Positions 13,022-25,171 of a stretch of 64,000 nucleotides of DNA are shown here, one piece after another (the first letter of the stretch is position 1; every line of letters begins with the position of its first letter). Source of the stretch: Climacium dendroides (taxonomy: Eukaryota > Streptophyta > Bryopsida > Hypnales > Climaciaceae); NCBI GenBank assembly GCA_950106755.1, contig OX467083.1, positions 28,453,029 to 28,517,028 of the forward strand, read 5' to 3'. Made by a program: the position numbers and the translations under genes. The notes beneath the pieces were generated by a model. It was not told where the DNA came from, did no database searches, and saw only the letters and a list, made by a program, of their open reading frames with translations.

Positions 13022-13591
13022 CAATATTAGGAACTTCAAAACATCCTTGGAAAGTAACTCTTAGGCCTTTAGATTCAAACTAAGCTTCCAACATGCAATA
13101 AAATCATTAAAGCTTGAGTGTCGGATTGAAGATTATCTTGCCATGGCTAATTGATACAAGGTTGTTTTCATTGTGTTAAAAGATTTTGCCTTCATCTTAA
13201 AATCAAGGTGGCAAAAATTTTGAAGGTTGCAATGGTTGGTTTAGGAATTGTGGTATGAAATACTCAAATTTGGACTTAATATTTTGCTCAGAATTTAAGA
13301 AGTTTCTAAAAACCCTTCAATTAAAGATATTGAAGTATTCACAGAAATTAAATAAGGACTATTAAATTTTCTTGTGACTAAAGTGAAGACTTGTTTTTTT
13401 TATCAACTCTCTTCTCTTTGTATTAGGCTTTGCCAAGAAACTATTGCCATGGTTTATTATGATAGAATTGGTGAGACTCATGTACCTTTTGCGATGCATA
13501 ATTGATTAGGTTTATTATTGATTCCTATGTGCATTCATTGATGTTGTATCCATGTCAATGTATCAAGTACTTCAACTTTCCATGTTGGCGT

Positions 13592-14194
13592 TGTCATGAT
13601 GTGGGCTATTTATAGTTTGAAGATACCATCTTAGTAAAAAAGTTGTTGGTTCCAAAGATTATAAATAGCCTTGCAAAGAAGGTCAGAGTTTTTTAGGTAG
13701 TTTTGTTGGGAGGTTTCAAGGATCATTATTCCATATTGTTGGTAGGGTGGACTCCTTCCTTGGGGTATTTAAGGCTTGACCTTCATTGTTGTTGGTACCT
13801 TATTTTCTACTTGTACTTTTGGCTTTAGAAACTTGAAACCATATTTTTTGTTGAGCAATTGAATTTGTGGTTGTATTTTGTAAGGGTTTATTTTACTTTT
13901 ATGTTTTGAGAGGTTTCTACTCAGTTCTACAAGAATTTAAATAGCTAAACTTGAGAGGGCTTTGAGTGCTACCATCAGTTTATAGGTTTGAGTGTAGAAA
14001 TCTAGGTTAGGATGAGAGAAACTACTAAAGCAAAAGTAGTGACTTCTTTTAGTTGGAAGCTATTTTTTTTTTACTTTTGTGACCAATTTAGGATTTGTTT
14101 TAGGGATCTTTTTGTCTTTTAACTTTTTATTTCATAGCTTTTGTCACAACCAAAAGTCTTGTGCTTTTTTAGATAGACCACAAATCTTATGACA
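13592..14194 (+). repeat. 5' LTR of the plus-strand Gypsy
   Basis: It starts TGTCATGATGTGGGC and ends CTTATGACA, collinear with 29227-29709. It carries about 115 bp extra near its start (around 13610-13725) absent from the other LTR. Confidence 0.8.
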
Positions 14195-14259
14195 TCTTTG
14201 GTGAACTCGACATGAAACTTCTGAAGTGGTAAAAGTTTGTGAGTTGTGTGAGGTTTGAA

Positions 14260-15139
14260 GGGTATGATGGATCATGAAGGTGTTGAGAGTAAAGGACCGC
14301 CAAATGGTCAATCTAGAGGTCCAGTTGAAGTACTAGATGTTGGTATATTGAGGATGTTTGAAGCAATGAATTTGTTTTTGTGACAGTATCAAGTTGCACA
14401 ATAAAAGAAGGCGTAGGTGATGAAGGTGTTGCATTCTATTGTAAATTGAATGGACTAGTTCAATGGGTATAATGTGTCAAGATACATTTGCTTTTATATG
14501 TAGAAGATGGAGTTAAATAGGATTTTTGTTGTAAGCTTTGAATTCATCATGATACTTGAAATCCGTAGATGAGTAAAGAAGTTGTAGAAAAGTGATGGAA
14601 GAAGACGGCAAATTTTTGTTCAAGCGCTGAAGGAAGAATAATTTATGGAAGATTAAGAGAAGGTAACCAAAAGAATATTTTTAAAGTAGGTTGCATACTT
14701 AAACAGGATTTTTCAACAAATGAGCTATTGAGGGAGTTTGAGCGACAATTCATGTAGTTGATAGGGATTGAAAGAACAACTTTAGAGGTGGAGAAGACAA
14801 AGTTATTTATATAGGTAGCAGATTCATGGTTGCAAAAAAATCTTGAATTATTTTTAGAAGATTGTAATGAAAAATGTAGAATGAAATTTGACTGGAAAGA
14901 TGTTGAAGGAGTTGTATTATTATTTAATAAGAGACAATGGAGGAGAGATAAGTCTGTGGTGAGTGATGTGAAGGTAGAAATATCAGCTATAGAGTACTCT
15001 TTTAATAATCCATCTTGTTCCAAACCTTTTTTAATTTTTGTGAAGGTTGAGGATTTAGTCATGGATGAATTAGTAAAGGGTATGTGGGATTTGAAGTTGA
15101 AGTTTACTAAGCTTGAAGAGAAAAGTTAGGTTTTGAGTA
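14260..15139 (+). pseudogene. gag of the plus-strand Gypsy (5' part)
   Basis: Capsid/gag precursor of the retrotransposon. Broken frames at 14260-14830 show gag phrases (VSRYICFYM, KMELNRIF, ALKEE, FMED). An open frame at 14830-15129 holds WRRDKSVVSDV, MDELVKGMWDLKLK and KLEEK, typical of a coiled gag C-terminal region before the zinc knuckle. Several TAG/TGA stops interrupt it. It is cut at 15140-15143 by unit C and resumes after 20747. Confidence 0.7.
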
Positions 15140-16498
15140 ACGCTGTTGAAATGAGAGGAGTTTGCTTTGGGAATATATGGGGTATTTGGCTACAACTAAA
15201 AATGACAAGGTTGGGAGATGAGGAAAAAAATAAATTATCTTAAGACCAATCTTGTTTTCAAAACACAAATTGTTCTTGACTAACAATCCTATTTGCACTT
15301 AAAACCCGATTCATCTAGTAGTAGCCAATGCCAATTAAACTTACAAGCCTCGTTGGTATCTATTGTCAACCCAAAGCTTCAAATACAAACACTTCCAAGT
15401 AATTTTGATGACTACTTGAATACTTACAACTATCTACAAAATAAGGGCAACTTGCACCTACATCACCATCAAACCTTATGATCTACTAGTCAACACTTCA
15501 GCTTCACCACAAGAGAAAATTAACACTGCCCATTTGGTGCACACTCAATGATCCCGTTGGCCATTAATCTGACTTTACTACTACGATATAGTTAAAAATT
15601 TAAAGTGTCTAACCATGAACATGAAGCGGGACAAAGTTCACCATAGGAAAAGATACCAAGACAAAAACCAAGAAATCTACACTAGATCTTTTTTTCCAAA
15701 CAACACTTAAACAAGAAATAAAAAAAATAAGATACACCAAATGCATCCACCTGCAAACCTCACCCAAACTCTCCAAATAGAAAGGCAGTAAACTTTCTTT
15801 CACTCAAACTCTCATAACTTTCTCTAAAATGCTCCACATGCTTTGAGAATTAAGTCTTTAGAAAGCTGTAGAAAACTATTCTAATGTTTTCAAATCTCAA
15901 AAACAAAAGTGAAAACTACAAGTCACAATGGTCGTTCAAATCTCTGCTCTTCTTCATTTGGGTGGCAAAAGACACTCTTCCACTCACTCGCTTATAACTT
16001 TTCACTCACAATTTCAAATCAAGCAACGATGGTCTTTTTGGAAGCACTAAATGGTTATGAAAAAGTCCTTTAAAAGTTCTTCAACGGCCCAAACTACCAC
16101 CAAAATTAAATTCTAGTAAATAAATCTCATTTAAACTTCTATCTTTCAATTCTAAACATATGGATGAACTACAAAATATGAAATGACCACTACTTTAGAA
16201 TAAAAGACAAACACAGGTAAAATTGAAGTCAAAGAAGAATACTACTCTATTTGTAAGAACTTCAAAATGCGCCGTATAGTAGCAGCCACATAATTTGTAC
16301 GTTCGGCATTTATTAAAGGATTTACTTGCCCTTTCAACCAACATTGGTGGCTTAGTTCAACACAAGTAATTTGAAGTAAAACCACTAGAGCACGGACATC
16401 TCTTTGAAGATTATTGTACTAACGTTGTCGTGTTGTACATATGTACATAGTATAAAAATACGTATTATTATGTTATATGAGTAGCTTCAAGGTGACGC

Positions 16499-18493
16499 TG
16501 TCGTGTTGTGAATTTGTATATATTATAAATTTACACCGATATATTATTATAATGAGATTTTATGATTCAAAGAGAAGAAACTTATTGATGATGCTTCCAG
16601 TGGCTTCAAGGTGACGCTTGTAACTGACAGTAAATGATATAAAGAGTTCAATCTTGAATTAGCTTCATCAATTCGAGTTAGTCTTCTTGAACGTATAGAG
16701 TTTGTGATTCATTGTGGAGTTTGATTTCCAAATGTCGAACTAGAGGGTTTTTATGGAGTCACAAGATCCCGAGTCTCAACCAGAAGCGGAACTGGAGCTT
16801 TCTTTATTTCAACTGCTGCATCAACCAACTCAACCAATACCGTGGCAAGTTCATCCACGAGAGGAAGGTAGACCTTCTCGACCGTTGAAACAACCTCGTG
16901 TGGAGTAGCGTTGACACGGCAATCTTCAAAGAGATGTCCGTACTTTGGTGATTCTGCTTCAAGTCGATTGTGTTGAACCAGGCACTCAAGATGTAACTTT
17001 CGAGAGCAGTTTTGAGGAACTTAATGATGAGCAATATTATTGCATGGTTAGGCCGATTAGAGGAAGTCCTGGTCATCAACGTTGGTTGAAAGGGCCAGTG
17101 AATCCTTTACCAAAGGCCAAATGTGCAGACTATGTAGCTGCTACCGTCCGGCGCATTTTAAAGTTCTTGCAAATGGAGTAGTATTCTTCTTCGACTTCAA
17201 TTTTTACCTTTGTTTGTCTTTTATTTTAGTATAGTGATCATTTCATATTTCATAGTTCATTCATATGTCTAAAATCGAAAGGTAGAGGTTTGACCAAGAT
17301 TTACCTACTAAAATTTAACTTTGGTGGTAGTTTGGGACTTTAGAGGTAGGATAAACCTTTTAGAAGGTCTTTCCGATGACTAATGAAGGTTTTGAGACCC
17401 ATGGTGATTGTACATAGGTTGCCCCCCCTACTCTAGAGTTTATTTAGTAGGTAGGTCCCATCTTTCCTTTGCCTAGTCGGATTTGTGTGTAGGAAAGGGG
17501 AATAAGATACCCATGACTTTGAGGAGTCATAACTTTTGATGTACTTTGAGTTTTGCAATAAAATTTTGAGAGTTTGCTTCTAAAGTTTGTGTGCTTCCAA
17601 AAAGACCATTCTTGTTTTATTTAGAGTTGTGAGTGAAAAGTTATAAGCGAGAGAGTAGAAGAAGGTCTGTTGCCACATAGTTGAAGAGGGGCAGAGATTC
17701 GAGCGACCACTGTGACTTGTAGTTTTTTCCTTTCTCTTTGAAATTTGAAAGCATTAGAGTAGTCTTTTTTAGCTTTCTAAAGACTCATTTTTCAAAGTAT
17801 TTGAAGTATTTTAGAGAAAGATATGAGAGTTTGAGTGAAGAGAGGTTTAGTACCTTTCTATTTGGAGAGTTTGGATGAGGTTTGCAGGTGGATGTGTTTG
17901 GTGCATCCCATTTGCTTTCAATTTTTTGCTTAAGTGTTATTTGGGAAAGAGGATCCAGTGTGGATTTCTTGGCTTTTGTTTTGGTACCTTTCCCCGTGGC
18001 GGACTTTGTTCCATTTTGTGTTCGTGGATAGGCGCTTTCAATTATTAGTCGTACCGTGGTAGTGAGGTCGGGTTAATGGCCGGCGAGACCATTGAGTGTG
18101 CACTAAGTGGGCGGTGTTAGTTTCCCCTTGTGGTGAGGCTGGAGTGATGACTAGTAGATCATAAGGTTTGGTGGTGATGCAGGTGCAGGTGCAGGTTGCC
18201 CTTACCCTGTAGATAGTTGCAGGTATCCAAGTAGACATCAAAACTACTTGGAAGTATTTGTATTTCAGACTTTGGGCTGGGTGTAGATACCAACGAGGCT
18301 TGTAAGCCTAATCGGCGTTGGATACTACTGGATGCCTCGGGTCTTAAGTGCAAACAGGGTTGTTAGTTTAGATTGATTTGTGTTTTTGAAAACAAGATTG
18401 GATTTAGGACACCTTACTTCTTTCTCCTTCTTCTAATCTCGTTGCAGCCAGATATCCCACATATTCCCGAAGCAGACCCCTCTCACCCCAACA
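16499..18493 (+). mobile_element. Copy B of the TGT...ACA family, complete
   Basis: 1,995 bp from TGTCGTGTTGTGAATTTG to CCCCAACA, flanked by a perfect duplication ACGC (16495-16498 and 18494-18497). It is the best reference copy: a leader, the shared frame at 16753-17181, then a long non-coding 3' part. I see no internal LTR pair, so it is a solo LTR or a non-autonomous element. Confidence 0.88.
16753..17181 (+). pseudogene. Shared 142-codon frame of the repeat family (copy B), unknown function
   Basis: From ATGGAGTCACAAG to TAG the frame runs 142 codons with two internal stops, TAG at 16906 and TGA at 16912. Both are one transition from a sense codon. The N-terminal part is acidic and Gln-rich (SLFQLLHQP) followed by a basic RPSRPLKQPRVE. 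The C-terminal half holds QYYCMVRPIRGSPGHQRW and ends VRRILKFLQME. Copy A keeps the same frame at 143 codons with no frameshift, and D keeps recognisable blocks. It is absent or shortened in X1 and C. I do not recognise the family. It could be a gag-like or accessory frame of the parent retrotransposon, or a captured gene. Confidence 0.65.
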
Positions 18494-19122
18494 ACGCCTT
18501 CTTATGAAAATGTAAGTCATCTGTATAAGAAAGAAGATCCACATGAAAGCTGCATCAAATTAAAGTATTGTTGTTTATTTTTCCACTTTAGTTTTAGAAT
18601 GTTGAACTGGAGGGTTTTTTCTGAGCCTCAAAATAAAAATTGTCTTGAAACTCTAGTTTTTTACCTCTAATAAACATTAGTTTGATGTTAGCACTTAAAT
18701 CCATGTTTGAAGTATTTTATAGAAATTATTTTGTTTGATTATAGTTGTAAAAGGAAAGGATAGAATTAGTTTGCCTTCTAGGTGGACTTTGAAGTGATTT
18801 TCCTTCTAAATTAAAGATAAAGAAATAGTTGTAAGGTCAAATTTGAAGACTAATAGTTGTAAATTAGCTTTAAGAGCAAGATAGGCTATTGTCCACTTGT
18901 TTTGTGTGGTAGGGAGTTGTTAATAAGGTAGAGATAAAGGTGGACTAGTCATCTTCTCTTTCATGGTAGTTTTGAGGGAAACTGAAATGTTTGGAGAGCG
19001 ATAGTGTGTGGAGTTTTCAGAATTTTGGAATGAAAATTGGAGGAATTGTGCATCATGATGTCTTGTTTCTAAATTAATATTACTTGCTTGATTTGGACTT
19101 AGCATTCAAAAGTTGTGCTTAT

Positions 19123-19680
19123 TTGAGTGGAGGAAGGTCTGTTGCCTCCTATGAAGAGGGACTGAGATTTTGACCAACCATAAAATGCGGATAGGTCTTT
19201 TGTTTGCAATGAAACTTTGAGGGAGTGTAGGAAATGTTGTTAGCTTTTTGTGAAGTTATCATGCATTCAATTTGAAACATTTATGAATGAGTTGTGAATG
19301 TGGAAGTGAAGGAGGGTCTGTTGCCCTTGATTTTAGAGGCCGAAACTTTGAGTGGCCATGAAAGATGGACAGAGTGTTAGTTTTATTTGAATTTTGAAGA
19401 GGATGTGAGAAATTTTATAATCTTTCTAAAAAGCTATTATTCAATGTAATTAGAGCATTTATGAATGAGTTGTGAGTGTAGGAGTGAAGAAGGGTCTGTT
19501 GGCCTCATTTTTAGAGGGCCAAAACTTTGGACGGCCATAGAAATTGATCAAAGTGTTTAAATGAGTTGAAATTTGGAGGAAGTGTAGAAAATTGTATTAG
19601 CTTTCCAAGAAGCTTGCAGTCATTCCATTTGGAATTGTGAAGCAGCGGTGGTATTCATTCAAAGTTCAGTTTTAGATTTG
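19123..19680 (+). repeat. About 179-bp tandem repeats inside X1
   Basis: The phrase tctgttgcc recurs at 19138, 19317 and (as tctgttggc) 19495, giving periods of 179 and 178. Each unit continues into a pair of GGCC boxes around aaaactttgga. Related single units are at 17650-17715 (B) and 47612-47680 (D), and inverted in X2 and X3. Confidence 0.75.
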
Positions 19681-20747
19681 GAGTTAGGGTGGAGTTTTGA
19701 AGTGAAAATTTGAAGTTCAAGTTGAAGTTTGAAGACATGAAGATTGAAGATTTGTGTGTTGTGGCTTGTGGCTTGTTATTCTTAACTGGATTTGGAGGCT
19801 CGTTGTCTTTATATTGTTATTCCTAGCCGATTTCGGAGGCTTGTTGTTTACTTTTCAGCATCGTAAACCAATTGCGGGCTTTGTAGGTATTCAGTATTAG
19901 ACCGGTTTTGTGTTAGTGGCGACAAAGTGGGATTGATCACCCACATGGTTGATCTTATTTGTTGTTCCCACTAGTGAAAAGTGTTTCCTAGTCACCATGA
20001 GTTTGAAGTTTAGGAGACAATCCTTCGGACGGTTAACTTGTGTTTTGGCCTTCCCGTTTTATCCGTTCGAAGCCGTGGGTTCTTATCACCTTATCTTTAT
20101 CCTTATTTTTATAGAGCCACCATAGGATAGGCCAACGGGGAAGAGTTTAAAGATATAAGACTAGAAGATTCGACAACCGTATTCAAGATTTGAAGACCAA
20201 GTTCAAAGATTCACAAACGACAATAAATTTTGTTGTCCTACGAAATCTTTCATTCCTAAGCTATATCTAGTTGCAGCTAGAATCCCTATGATTTTGCAAA
20301 GCAAACCGCTTTCAACACGACAACGCTATTCTATACGAGATTATTTTAGTGGATGAGAAGGTTCACTTTCTTCTTATGAACGGACTTGTCGCGGTATAGT
20401 TAACATCAGTTGGGCTGACTAATTTGGCAGTTGAGACAAAGAAAGCTTTAGCTTTGCTTTTGGTTGAAACTTGGGATTTTGCGACTCCATAAAATCCCTT
20501 CAGTTCAACATTTAAGAATTGAACTTTATAACAAATCACAAATTCTATAGAATCAAGAAGACTAACTTAAATTGATAAAGCTAATTCAAGGTTGAACTCT
20601 TTATATCATTCTCTATTAGTTATAAGCTTCACTTTGAAGCATTGGAAGCATCATCAACAAGTTTCTTCTCCCCAAATCATAAAATCTTATTATAATAATA
20701 TATCAATGCAAATTTATATTATGTACAAATTCACAACACGACAACGC

Positions 20748-21217
20748 AACACCAAAATCAAAATCTAAGCAAATAGGGAGGAGGTTGTTTTTCTGTTACA
20801 TGTGATGTAACAATTTTGAGCATTCATGGAGGAATTGCCTTCATTTCACTAAGGCATTGTATAATAACATTGTGTTTTTCAAAGAAAGGCGAATTCATTT
20901 GAAAGAGATAAAATTGCCATTCAAAATTAACTTTGATAAAAGGGTATAAAGGCATTAGTAGAAAATTTGTCAAAAGAGTAGACAAATGGGTATAAGCATG
21001 ATTGGGGTACCTCAATCAAAAACCAAATAACATGAATGAAATAATTTTCAATGAGCCTATTTTACAAAAAGAAATGAGATTAAATTTTTTTTAAACATCG
21101 GTTATTGTTACAACTCATATAGACAAATCATTTTCATAAATCAAAGCTTATTAAATCTTCAATTTTTTATTTTCATATTTATTAGGATTTAACAATTGAC
21201 ATCATGTCAATAGAAAA

Positions 21218-21254
<37 letters not shown>

Positions 21255-22098
21255 AGAATTTTACCATGATTTTTTTTGCTTATTTACTATTTTACAACTC
21301 ACTTTTCATGTTTCAAATATGAAATTCTAAAATATCTTCAATTTTGAATTCCTTTTAAATACAGCCCACCTTCTGATATTTAAGACAATTTGACAAATAA
21401 TAAAAAATAGTTAAATATTCCATATCAAGTTATTTATCATATTACTAAAGTTAATTATTAACATCATAAACCAACAAAGAAATTCAAAAATACTTTCTAA
21501 TAAATATTTATATTCCTTTTTGATTCTTAAAAAAAAACTGACATTGTTATAGAGTCATGAATGGGGCTACAAGAATCAAATTGATAACTTTAATCAATCA
21601 ATGACAATTTTTTTGGATGATTCCTTATTTTATTCTATTTGAAGCAAATAAATTTGAATTAAATTAAAAATTTTAAAACAAGATTTGTAACTTAATCTAT
21701 ATTAAATAAATGAATTTCAATGAATTTTATAATGTAACAACATTTATGGGGTATCCCAATCATGCTTGCACATTTATATGAAAGCAAAGGGGATTACATA
21801 TACTAGGCTTGCTTGTGACTGCGCAAGTGTGAATTTTGACCTACCAAACAAGTTTAATGGAATGTGGTCATAAGCCATGGATCTTGCTAAGGATACAGGA
21901 CTTACCACAGAGAAGTTGCATCTAACAAGTGCTTCTATTCGTTAAGTCACAGGTTAAAATGATCAAATTGATAGTCTACCTATTTATGCCTACATTGTTA
22001 GAAACTAGTATGAAACAGTGGTAGAAGAGAAGCAGAAGAGAGATGAAGCTAGTGAGGGTTCGTCAAAGAGAGCCAACAAAACAAATAAGACTCATTAA
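20748..22098 (+). other. Internal region of the plus-strand Gypsy, AT-rich, unreadable
   Basis: This continues the Gypsy after unit C and should encode gag C-terminus and linker; no open frame survives until 22099. Inverted copies of aagcatgattggg lie at about 20995 and 21757, flanking a very AT-rich 750-bp stretch with a (TA)n run. Confidence 0.4.
21214..21251. repeat. (TA)n microsatellite
   Basis: An uninterrupted alternating TA run of about 38 bp, visible directly. Confidence 0.9.
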
Positions 22099-24958
22099 AT
22101 GAAGCTAAGGCTTGAAGTATCAATGAAGGGGAAAGGCAAGGCTTCAGTTTATAAGCTGCAATCTAATATTGAGGTTGCAACAAATCTAAAGGTGTTGAAG
22201 GAGCACATTTTAAACAAAAAAGTTGAATTTACATTGGATGAAATTTTGGAAATTACGAAACGTGAGTTTCATGAGGTAATCATTGACATTATTAAGTGGC
22301 AACGACAAAATTTGGGAGATGCTTCAACATTAGAGTCATAAAGTGTGAGATTGGGTGACGACGTGGGGGATGAGGGTGATGTTGGTTGTATCCATGGAAA
22401 TGTTGCTAGGATGGGTTTGAATTTCTAGTCATTATTCTCAAAGTCATTGGATGAAGGTAACATTGGAGATATTGGTTAAGCTTGGAAATTTGAAGGAACT
22501 AGTTGTAGTACTAGTTGACCATAGGTTGGAGATCAATTTAATGTTAAAGGAGTTGTATGAGTAGGAGAAGTGACTTATTGATATAGACCACGGATGGTTG
22601 TAGGGCGTTGAACAACTTACAAGGATATTTATATGGGACCTATCTAAATGTAAGCGTGTTGATCAGAGATGTAAAGGATGAGCAAATTTTTTGTGTAGGC
22701 TAATTCTATGTACCCTGTCATTTTTAGACAACCTTATATCATAACTACACAAATGGAGATGAAAGTGATGGACAATGGATTAGTGTACACAAGGATTAGA
22801 AGTCGGGATGGGAAGCAAGTCGTGTAGTTTCTGATCATTTGTGCAAATCATTAAAGGAACCATGAGAATTTGATAATTTAACCTTTACCAAAGGTGACTA
22901 GGGAGTTTGGAAAGAGTTTTGATTATGTGAGATTGTGAGGGATTTTCACCATGTACCATTATGAGGCGAGATTGCAATGGTAAAAGGGGTGGCGGTTTCT
23001 TGTAAAATAGAAAAATAAATGAAGTTGTAGGTTTATTTGGGTATGGACCTATTTTTATACAAAAATATAAACAAATTAAAAAAAGAAGAGAGGAGTACAT
23101 CCAAAGCATTGAGACCAAGTTAAAAAAAATGGATGAACTGGAAGAAAGAGAAGGTATAATGGGGGTGTTTGAAGAATTAGGTCTAGGTGACACTATGGAG
23201 GAGTTGTATACGTTGTTGGATTTAAGTTTTGAGGATGAAGATAAAGTTGTGTATGTACACTCAAAACAATTTTGTGATGAGGTGGGAGACTTTATTCAGA
23301 TAGATATGAGGTGTGAGTTGACACAAAGTATAAGACTGTAGCAAAGAAGGTGAAACCAGTAGCATTACCGCTACCGTCGGATTTTGAGGAGAAAGTAGAA
23401 AGGATTGTAATGTAGCCAAATTTGAGAGATCCAAGAAAAATTGGGCATGAATTTACAGATTTGGTGTTAAATCACTTAGATGGAGTTAAGTTTGGAGGTA
23501 AAGATTTCTTGATGGAAGCTGAAGCAAGATGGTTCAAAGAGATGTTGCTACATCACAATATTTGAACTTCATGAGATTTGAACTTCATGAGATTGGATGT
23601 GTTGATTCAAGGGTTGTAGCACCTATGGTCATCTTTACAATTTCACACCTTCCATGGAATTTGCCACCAATATCAGTACTAAGGGCACATTTGCCACAAC
23701 TAGTAGAATTGTTCAATAAAAAAATTAAGATGGGGATTTTGGAACCTTCTATAGCACCATACTCTAATTGGTGATTCATAGTGCTTAAAAAAATGGGAAG
23801 TTGAAAATTATTCAAGATTTACAACTAGTGAACAAAGTGACGGTTAGAAAGATGGGTTTGAGTTTAATTGTGGATGAATTTGCAAAGGCATTTGTTAGAA
23901 GGGCAATTTACTCAATGGAAGATCTTTATTCAGAATATGATCAATTTCAATTGGTTATTCAAAGTAGGGACTTGCCTAAATTGAAGATTCCTTTGGATTT
24001 ATTGAAGATGTGTATATTGTCTCAAGAAGTGACAAATTCAGTAGTACACATGATGAATGCAATGGACAAGGTGTTGAACCCTAAACCCTAAACCATGTCA
24101 TTTCTTAATGATATACCTATTAAGGGTTGTATGGAGGAAGAGAAAGATGAAACATTGGATTTAAAGAGGTCCGAAAGTTTATAACAGAGTATATTAATGA
24201 TTGCGATAAGATTTTGTCAAAGCTGGAGGAGATTCACTTGACTTTGTCAAGAATTAAGTTGATGTCTGGGGTGAGATTTTGGTCATAAGACATATATTTA
24301 GGACTATGGGCCATATGGACAGAAGCCATCTATAAAAAATAGATGCAATTCAGAAAATGAAAGAATGTGAAAGCACAATAAAGGTAAGAAGGCTTTTGAA
24401 AGCATGCATATTTTATTACATTTGGATTCAACACTATGTATACATAGCAGATCTATTGTGATGCTTATTGAGAAAGGGACAAAAGTTTCAATGGAGGGAG
24501 TAGAGCAATGCAATGAAGAAGTTGAAGAAATTTCTTTCTTTACCACCTACAGTAAAGAAGATTGACTAAAAGTGCGGAAAACCAGTAGTATTGACAATTG
24601 ATGCTAGTCCAATAGGAATTGGATGGGCAATTGGAGAAGACAATGAGAGTGGAAAAAGATATAAAGTTAGATGTGGAGCAAAGGTCTTGAATTTACGTTA
24701 GCAAGTGTATGCTTAAGTTAAATGTGAGCTATAGGATATGATTACTACTATAAAGAATGAGAAGGATTATTTGATCAGAGCTACAGTTGTTGTAGAAACA
24801 AATTGTCTACCTTTACTAGGAATGATTGCTAGTTGTTCTACACTAGACTTAACATATGTTAAGCTGGATTGCCTACATCAAATATTCAAATCTATGGATC
24901 CGGAATTCAAACACATAGCAAGGAAAAACAATCTAGTTGTTGATATGTTGTCATAAAT
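22099..24958 (+). pseudogene. Pro-pol of the plus-strand Gypsy: linker, RT and RNase H
   Basis: Reverse transcriptase and RNase H copy the retrotransposon RNA into DNA. At 22099-22341 is a Gypsy linker (EFTLDEILEITKREFHEVIIDIIK). RT runs from about 23600 to 24160, with HLPQLVELFNKKIKMGILEP, then VDEFAKAF, the DQFQL box and NSVVHMMNAMDKVL. The catalytic YxDD box reads FLND (D to N). RNase H follows at 24570-24956, with LTIDASPIGIGWAIG, then DYLIRA and DPEFKHIARKNNLVVDMLS. Many stops and frame changes make it dead. An odd aaccctaaaccctaaacc string replaces the usual residues just before the YxDD box. Confidence 0.85.
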
Positions 24959-25171
24959 GAAATACAAAAGTGAAGAAGAGATGATTGATGAAGAAGAAGA
25001 TGTTAATGCAAATTTCTATTCTACTACATTGGCAAGAAGGGAGGATTTATGTTTAGCCACATAATTGGATCCATTTTTAGAGGAGTCATATGAAGGCAAA
25101 TGGATGCATATTGAGAGATATTTGAATTCATTGTAATATTATAAAGCGTAGACCATGAAAAATTCAAGCAA

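Larger units (their letters stand above)
16426..20322 (+). mobile_element. Copy X1 (second subgroup), inserted in C and split by B
   Basis: Its termini are exact 10-bp inverted repeats, TGTCGTGTTG...CAACACGACA. The flanks are ACGT (16422-16425) and ACGC (20323-20326), one transition apart. The body resembles X2 and X3. Unit B is inserted 73 bp from its left end. Its middle holds three copies of a roughly 179-bp repeat. Confidence 0.85.
15144..20743 (-). mobile_element. Copy C of the TGT...ACA family, split by X1 and B
   Basis: On the plus strand it begins TGTTGAAATGAG (its 3' end) and finishes CACAACACGACA (its 5' end). Its two parts, 15144-16425 and 20323-20743, join into one family member when X1 is removed. 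A perfect 4-bp duplication ACGC flanks it (15140-15143 and 20744-20747). The shared frame is present only in part. Confidence 0.85.

Noticed and set aside
12704..13030. 108-codon plus-strand frame as a gene
   Set aside because: Its length comes mainly from the 105-bp duplication, it has no recognisable similarity, and it lies in retrotransposon debris.
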